From Maricaulis maris MCS10 (GTDB lineage Bacteria; Pseudomonadota; Alphaproteobacteria; Caulobacterales; Maricaulaceae): a stretch of DNA of 64,000 bases. Shown here in pieces: positions 61,095 to 64,000 of this stretch. The notes beneath the pieces are model-generated. The model ran no database searches, was not told where the DNA came from, and saw only the letters and a list, made by a program, of their open reading frames with translations. The position numbers were made by a program, and so were the translations under genes. The stretch's first letter is position 1, and every line of letters starts with the position of its first letter. The stretch covers positions 682,001 to 746,000 of the forward strand of contig NC_008347.1 in NCBI RefSeq assembly GCF_000014745.1, in the 5' to 3' direction.

Positions 61095-62054
61095 ATGTCG
61101 GGCGAACCCTTCGACACGTTGGTGGACACCGCGAAGTCGGTGTTTGATGCCGCGAGCCACAAACCGCTGCTCGAGGCCTGGCAGGGCCTGGGCCTGGCGG
61201 AAATCCGGGCAGATCTGGCGACCCGGCTGATCGCGGCGGGGATCGAAGAAGGCCCAGACGAGAGCCGTTTCCTGATCAATCACGTGCTGGCGCCGGTCCG
61301 TCTCGCCGATGCGCTGGCCGACCCGGCGCTGTTTTCCTGGCAGGCGGCGGACGAGCTGGCTGCCCTCGCCTGGCGCCGGCTGGCGCGTGTACCGTTGTCG
61401 CAAGTGCTGGGAAGCCAGCCATTCTGGACCCTCGATCTTGCTGTTTCCTCCGATGTTCTGACGCCTCGAGCGGATACCGAAGCCCTGGTTGAGGCCGTTC
61501 TGGCCGAAGCGGGAGAGGCATCGGCTCGGCTGGTCGACCTTGGGACCGGCTCCGGTGCCATCCTGCTCGCCTTGCTGAGTGAACGACCGGGCTGGAGCGG
61601 GCTCGGTGTTGACCTGTCGGCACCGGCTCTGGCCATCGCGACAGCCAATGCGGACCGCTGCGGCCTGGCGAATCGGGCCGAGTTTATGCAGGGACGCTGG
61701 GGCGCCGGGCTGGCCGACGGATCTGTCGATATTCTGGTCTCCAACCCGCCCTATATCGTCTCCGATATCCTGGCCGGACTCGAGCCGGAAGTGCGCGACC
61801 ACGAGCCGGCACTGGCGCTGGATGGCGGGGTGGACGGGCTGGATGCTTACCGTGAAATCATTGCCGACCTGCCTCGTCTTCTGGTGTCAAATGGTCTGTT
61901 TGCACTGGAAATCGGCCATGACCAGGGTGTGACGGTGAGCGCGCTCGCACGCGAGGCCGGGCTGGTCGACATTCGGGTCCTGCCGGATCTGGCCGGCAAT
62001 GATCGCGTTGTCCTTGGCCGGCGGGTTGGCGCAGCCAACCAGACCGACGGCTAA
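61095..62054 (+). CDS. prmC: Release factor glutamine methyltransferase
   Basis: A 319-residue methyltransferase. The catalytic NPPY is in VSNPPYIV (about 217-220), and the SAM site is VDLGTGSGAILLALL. It methylates the glutamine of GGQ in RF1 and RF2. The N-terminal part (about 1-110) is the helical substrate-binding domain. The classic prfA-prmC operon. Confidence 0.95.
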   Translation: MSGEPFDTLVDTAKSVFDAASHKPLLEAWQGLGLAEIRADLATRLIAAGIEEGPDESRFLINHVLAPVRLADALADPALFSWQAADELAALAWRRLARVPLSQVLGSQPFWTLDLAVSSDVLTPRADTEALVEAVLAEAGEASARLVDLGTGSGAILLALLSERPGWSGLGVDLSAPALAIATANADRCGLANRAEFMQGRWGAGLADGSVDILVSNPPYIVSDILAGLEPEVRDHEPALALDGGVDGLDAYREIIADLPRLLVSNGLFALEIGHDQGVTVSALAREAGLVDIRVLPDLAGNDRVVLGRRVGAANQTDG

Positions 62055-62267
62055 AAGGGCTTGGAATGACTGGTCTTGCGGGCTAGGGTCCGGACCAAGG
62101 CAGGTGGATCGCGCCAGTACGGGGGTCTCGCGCGGCCGGATGACCCACTTGCCATTATCCGGTCAAACAGTTGGATCCCCATGGTATCGGCGCACAGGCT
62201 TGCACCTGCGAATGCACCGCCAAGCCCGAAGTCAGATTAGCATCGCTGTTGAACAGGATAACGCGAT

Positions 62268-63020
62268 ATGAAGCGTCAACGTGGTCGAGGACGTAAGCCC
62301 GGCAATTCCGCAAACCGGAGCTATGAGAGCAATGGCCCGGAAGTAAAGATCCGCGGCAATGCGTCCCAGATCTATGACAAATACATGCAGCTGGCGCGTG
62401 ATGCGTCTCTGGCCGGTGACCGGGTGCGGGCGGAAAACCTTTTCCAGCACGCCGAACACTATCTGCGCATTGTCCAGCTCAACCAGCCCAAGCGTGATCC
62501 CAACCAGGATGACGACAATAACGGTAATGACAGCCTCGATGACGAGGATGACGGTCAGCAGTTCGGTGGCCATCAGGGCAATAACCAGGGCAATAACCAG
62601 GATCGTCAGGATCGTCAGGATCGTCAGCCGCGCGAGCGGCGTGAGCGCAATGATCGCAACGACCAGGGCGATGGCCGTGAGCCGCGTCGCGGTCGCAATA
62701 ATCGAAATCGCTCGAACGGTCGCGACCAGGACCGGTCGCAGGATCGCGACGGCAATCGCGAGCCGGACGCGGATCCGCTCGGTGTGGTGACCCCGGAAGG
62801 CGACAATTCTGCGTCGACCCCGGCCGCCGAAACGTCTGCGCCGGCTGAAGAGGCCCCGCGTCGCACCCGCCGTCCCCGCCGCACCAAGGCGGAAATGGAA
62901 GCGGCCCGCGCCGCCGAGGCTGCGCTGAAGACGGCGTCCGACGCCGCCGACAGCGACGCCAACAGCAGCAATAGTGACGACAAGTCTGGCGGCGACGGTC
63001 CCGAAACCCAGGCCGCCTAG
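62268..63020 (+). CDS. DUF4167 protein with long charged disordered tail
   Basis: A 250-residue protein. The N-terminal DUF4167 domain (about 1-75) reads RGRGRKPGNSANRSYESNGPE and IYDKYMQLARDASLAGDRVRAENLFQHAEHYLRIV. The rest is disordered: repeats QGNNQGNNQ, QDRQDRQDR, then Arg/Glu/Asp-rich and Ala/Thr-rich stretches. DUF4167 is an alphaproteobacterial family with possible RNA-binding or translation roles; the function is unproven. It follows prmC by 213 bp and ends in a shared stop region with MOSC. Confidence 0.85.
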   Translation: MKRQRGRGRKPGNSANRSYESNGPEVKIRGNASQIYDKYMQLARDASLAGDRVRAENLFQHAEHYLRIVQLNQPKRDPNQDDDNNGNDSLDDEDDGQQFGGHQGNNQGNNQDRQDRQDRQPRERRERNDRNDQGDGREPRRGRNNRNRSNGRDQDRSQDRDGNREPDADPLGVVTPEGDNSASTPAAETSAPAEEAPRRTRRPRRTKAEMEAARAAEAALKTASDAADSDANSSNSDDKSGGDGPETQAA

Positions 63021-63772
63021 GCCAGGCTGACCGGGTCGCCCAGCGCGATCACCCCGTCCTCAAGGACGGTCAGGTAGAGACCACAATCCATGTGCCCGTA
63101 GTGCTCGAACAGCGCTGCGGGCACATCTGTATTACGCTCCCCGGTGTCCGGATTGACGCTGGTCGCGGCGCAGCGCCGGATGCGCGACTCGACGCGAAGC
63201 TCGACCCCGCCGATGCGGATATTCTGCCCGACCAGCCCGAACTCTTCCCAGGCTGCCAGCCCGTCGATCAGCAGATTGCCGCGAAACCGGATGGGATCGA
63301 GCGGTTGGCCCATCTTGTCGGCAAGGTCGCGGACCGAAGCGGCATTGATCAGGGAAATCTGCGGCATGGCAATGTCGGTCATGGCCTGTCCCGGCGCATG
63401 GACCAGACGCAGCGGGCCGCGCACCCCGTCGCCGAGCAGGGTGCGAAGCCGGTCGAACAGGGGCGGGTGTGAGGCCGCATTGTCCAGCTGGACATCAATC
63501 GGCGCCCCGCCATCGAGGCTGGCCGTGACCGTGCGCCCGTCTTCTGCGTATCGGCAGTCGAGACGCGCCAGTTCCGCTTGTCCGGCCAGCATCAGGAAAT
63601 GTTTCTTCTTCACATGCCCTGGCGCCCTGTCATCAAAGGGCGAGGGGCCATTCTCGATCGCCCAGGCCCGGTCATGCGGCAGGGTGGCATTGGCCGTCAG
63701 TTCGACGTGCGGTAACTGCTCGGGGCCAAGTCCTTTGACGGGAAACCGTGTGATGGCTGTAAGCTGGGGCAT
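63017..63772 (-). CDS. MOSC-domain protein
   Basis: A 251-residue protein: an N-terminal beta-barrel domain (about 1-100; ITRFPVKGLGPEQLP) and a C-terminal MOSC domain with RRCAATSVNPDTGERN, whose cysteine is the likely molybdenum-cofactor ligand. Such proteins reduce N-hydroxylated or related compounds, or carry Moco sulfur. It ends four bases inside the convergent DUF4167 stop region. Confidence 0.88.
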   Translation of the reverse strand: MPQLTAITRFPVKGLGPEQLPHVELTANATLPHDRAWAIENGPSPFDDRAPGHVKKKHFLMLAGQAELARLDCRYAEDGRTVTASLDGGAPIDVQLDNAASHPPLFDRLRTLLGDGVRGPLRLVHAPGQAMTDIAMPQISLINAASVRDLADKMGQPLDPIRFRGNLLIDGLAAWEEFGLVGQNIRIGGVELRVESRIRRCAATSVNPDTGERNTDVPAALFEHYGHMDCGLYLTVLEDGVIALGDPVSLA

Positions 63773-63888
63773 GGGATTGAGTCGCTCCGTGGGTTCCGCT
63801 CGAAACCGTGGTCAGAATGTCGCGGGTCGACCTCTTGTGTTGTGCATATGCAACACCTACATGCGGTCTGAAACGCGATTTGGCCGTG

Positions 63889-63919
63889 CTTGATCAAGGC
63901 GGCGAAACGCAACCTATCT
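63889..63919 (+). promoter_or_regulatory. Possible RpoH promoter of clpB
   Basis: CTTG at 63889-63892 and CCTATCT at 63913-63919 match the heat-shock hexamers, but the 20-base spacer is two or three too long compared with the groESL promoter (18). It ends 21 bp before the clpB start. Weak support. Confidence 0.35.
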
Positions 63920-63940
63920 CGCCTTTTCCGGGGGATCGAC

Positions 63941-64000
63941 ATGGAATTCGATACTTATACAGACCGCGCGCGGTCGATTATCCAGGCCGCACAGGGTCTG
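63941..64000 (+). CDS. clpB: ATP-dependent disaggregase ClpB (5' end only)
   Basis: The last 60 bases encode MEFDTYTDRARSIIQAAQGL, which fits the start of ClpB (MDFNKFTERSRGFIQAAQ type). The ATG has GGGGGA upstream and follows a possible RpoH promoter. ClpB resolubilises aggregated proteins with DnaK. Only 20 residues are visible, so the call rests on the N terminus and context. Confidence 0.75.
   Translation, partial: MEFDTYTDRARSIIQAAQGL

Noticed and set aside
63889-63919. Confident RpoH promoter for clpB
   Set aside because: The spacer is 20 bases and not 17-18, so it is kept at low confidence.

Overview
The window is 64 kb of GC-rich, gene-dense chromosome from an alphaproteobacterium. 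It is most like a stalked or dimorphic marine member of the Maricaulales/Hyphomonadales (Maricaulis-like); that placement is my inference from gene content. Supporting signs are a TipF-type degenerate EAL protein, an alpha-type CheZ, DUF2093, DUF4167, DUF4170 and DUF3035 proteins, a SapC-family protein, an alphaproteobacterial RpoH promoter plus CIRCE in front of groESL, a Zur-type box, and GANTC sites in front of cell-cycle-type genes. I see no prophage, insertion sequence, tRNA, rRNA or CRISPR array. This is mostly core chromosome, with unusual small proteins and intergenic structures scattered through it.

Layout. 1-10.4 kb: a partial thioredoxin-fold protein, an ABC exporter, then a divergent zinc module (zur plus a thioesterase on the minus strand, a ZnuD-like TonB receptor on the plus strand), an OmpW porin, a SapC-family protein and a DsbD/ScsB-like reductant exporter. 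10.4-19.1 kb: hisS, a highly charged secreted protein, a Tat-exported GH3 enzyme, an S9 peptidase lipoprotein and a beta-lactamase-fold lipoprotein. 19.2-21.4 kb: groEL-groES with dual heat-shock control. 21.5-25.7 kb: an OmpA-like lipoprotein, tipF, a HAD phosphatase and the cheY-cheZ pair (flagellum and chemotaxis). 25.8-35.9 kb: MaoC, ribF, ileS-lspA-DUF3035, mutL, rsmD, rluB-like, tadA. 36-45.7 kb: TfoX-like, a miniature amidohydrolase-like secreted protein, GNAT, TauE, two overlapping tiny membrane proteins, a phosphotransferase, a secreted amidohydrolase, purD, xseA, DUF2093 and an M23 peptidase, followed by a long nested inverted repeat that may be a structured RNA. 45.7-55.8 kb: an envelope lipid region, pmbA-DUF4170-msbA and DUF374-waaA-lpxK-lpxL-like on the minus strand, split by a plus-strand tyrosine phosphatase and an orphan hybrid-less histidine kinase. 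55.8-64 kb: two MAPEG proteins, a FrnE-like DsbA, a 72-residue flagellar rod-like mini protein, DUF1232, an aminotransferase, prfA-prmC, DUF4167, MOSC and the first 20 codons of clpB.

How the parts fit. The minus-strand 55.8-45.8 kb genes plausibly supply late lipid A/Kdo assembly and export. ZnuD/Zur handle zinc uptake across the outer membrane. TipF, CheY, CheZ and the mini rod-like protein point to polar flagellar motility. GroESL and ClpB are heat-shock genes. The most interesting unexplained items are the roughly 167-nt nested hairpin at 45237-45403, the hisS downstream palindrome with two strong terminators (12606-12825), a motif shared by the tipF and histidine-kinase promoters, and several miniature or orphan proteins.
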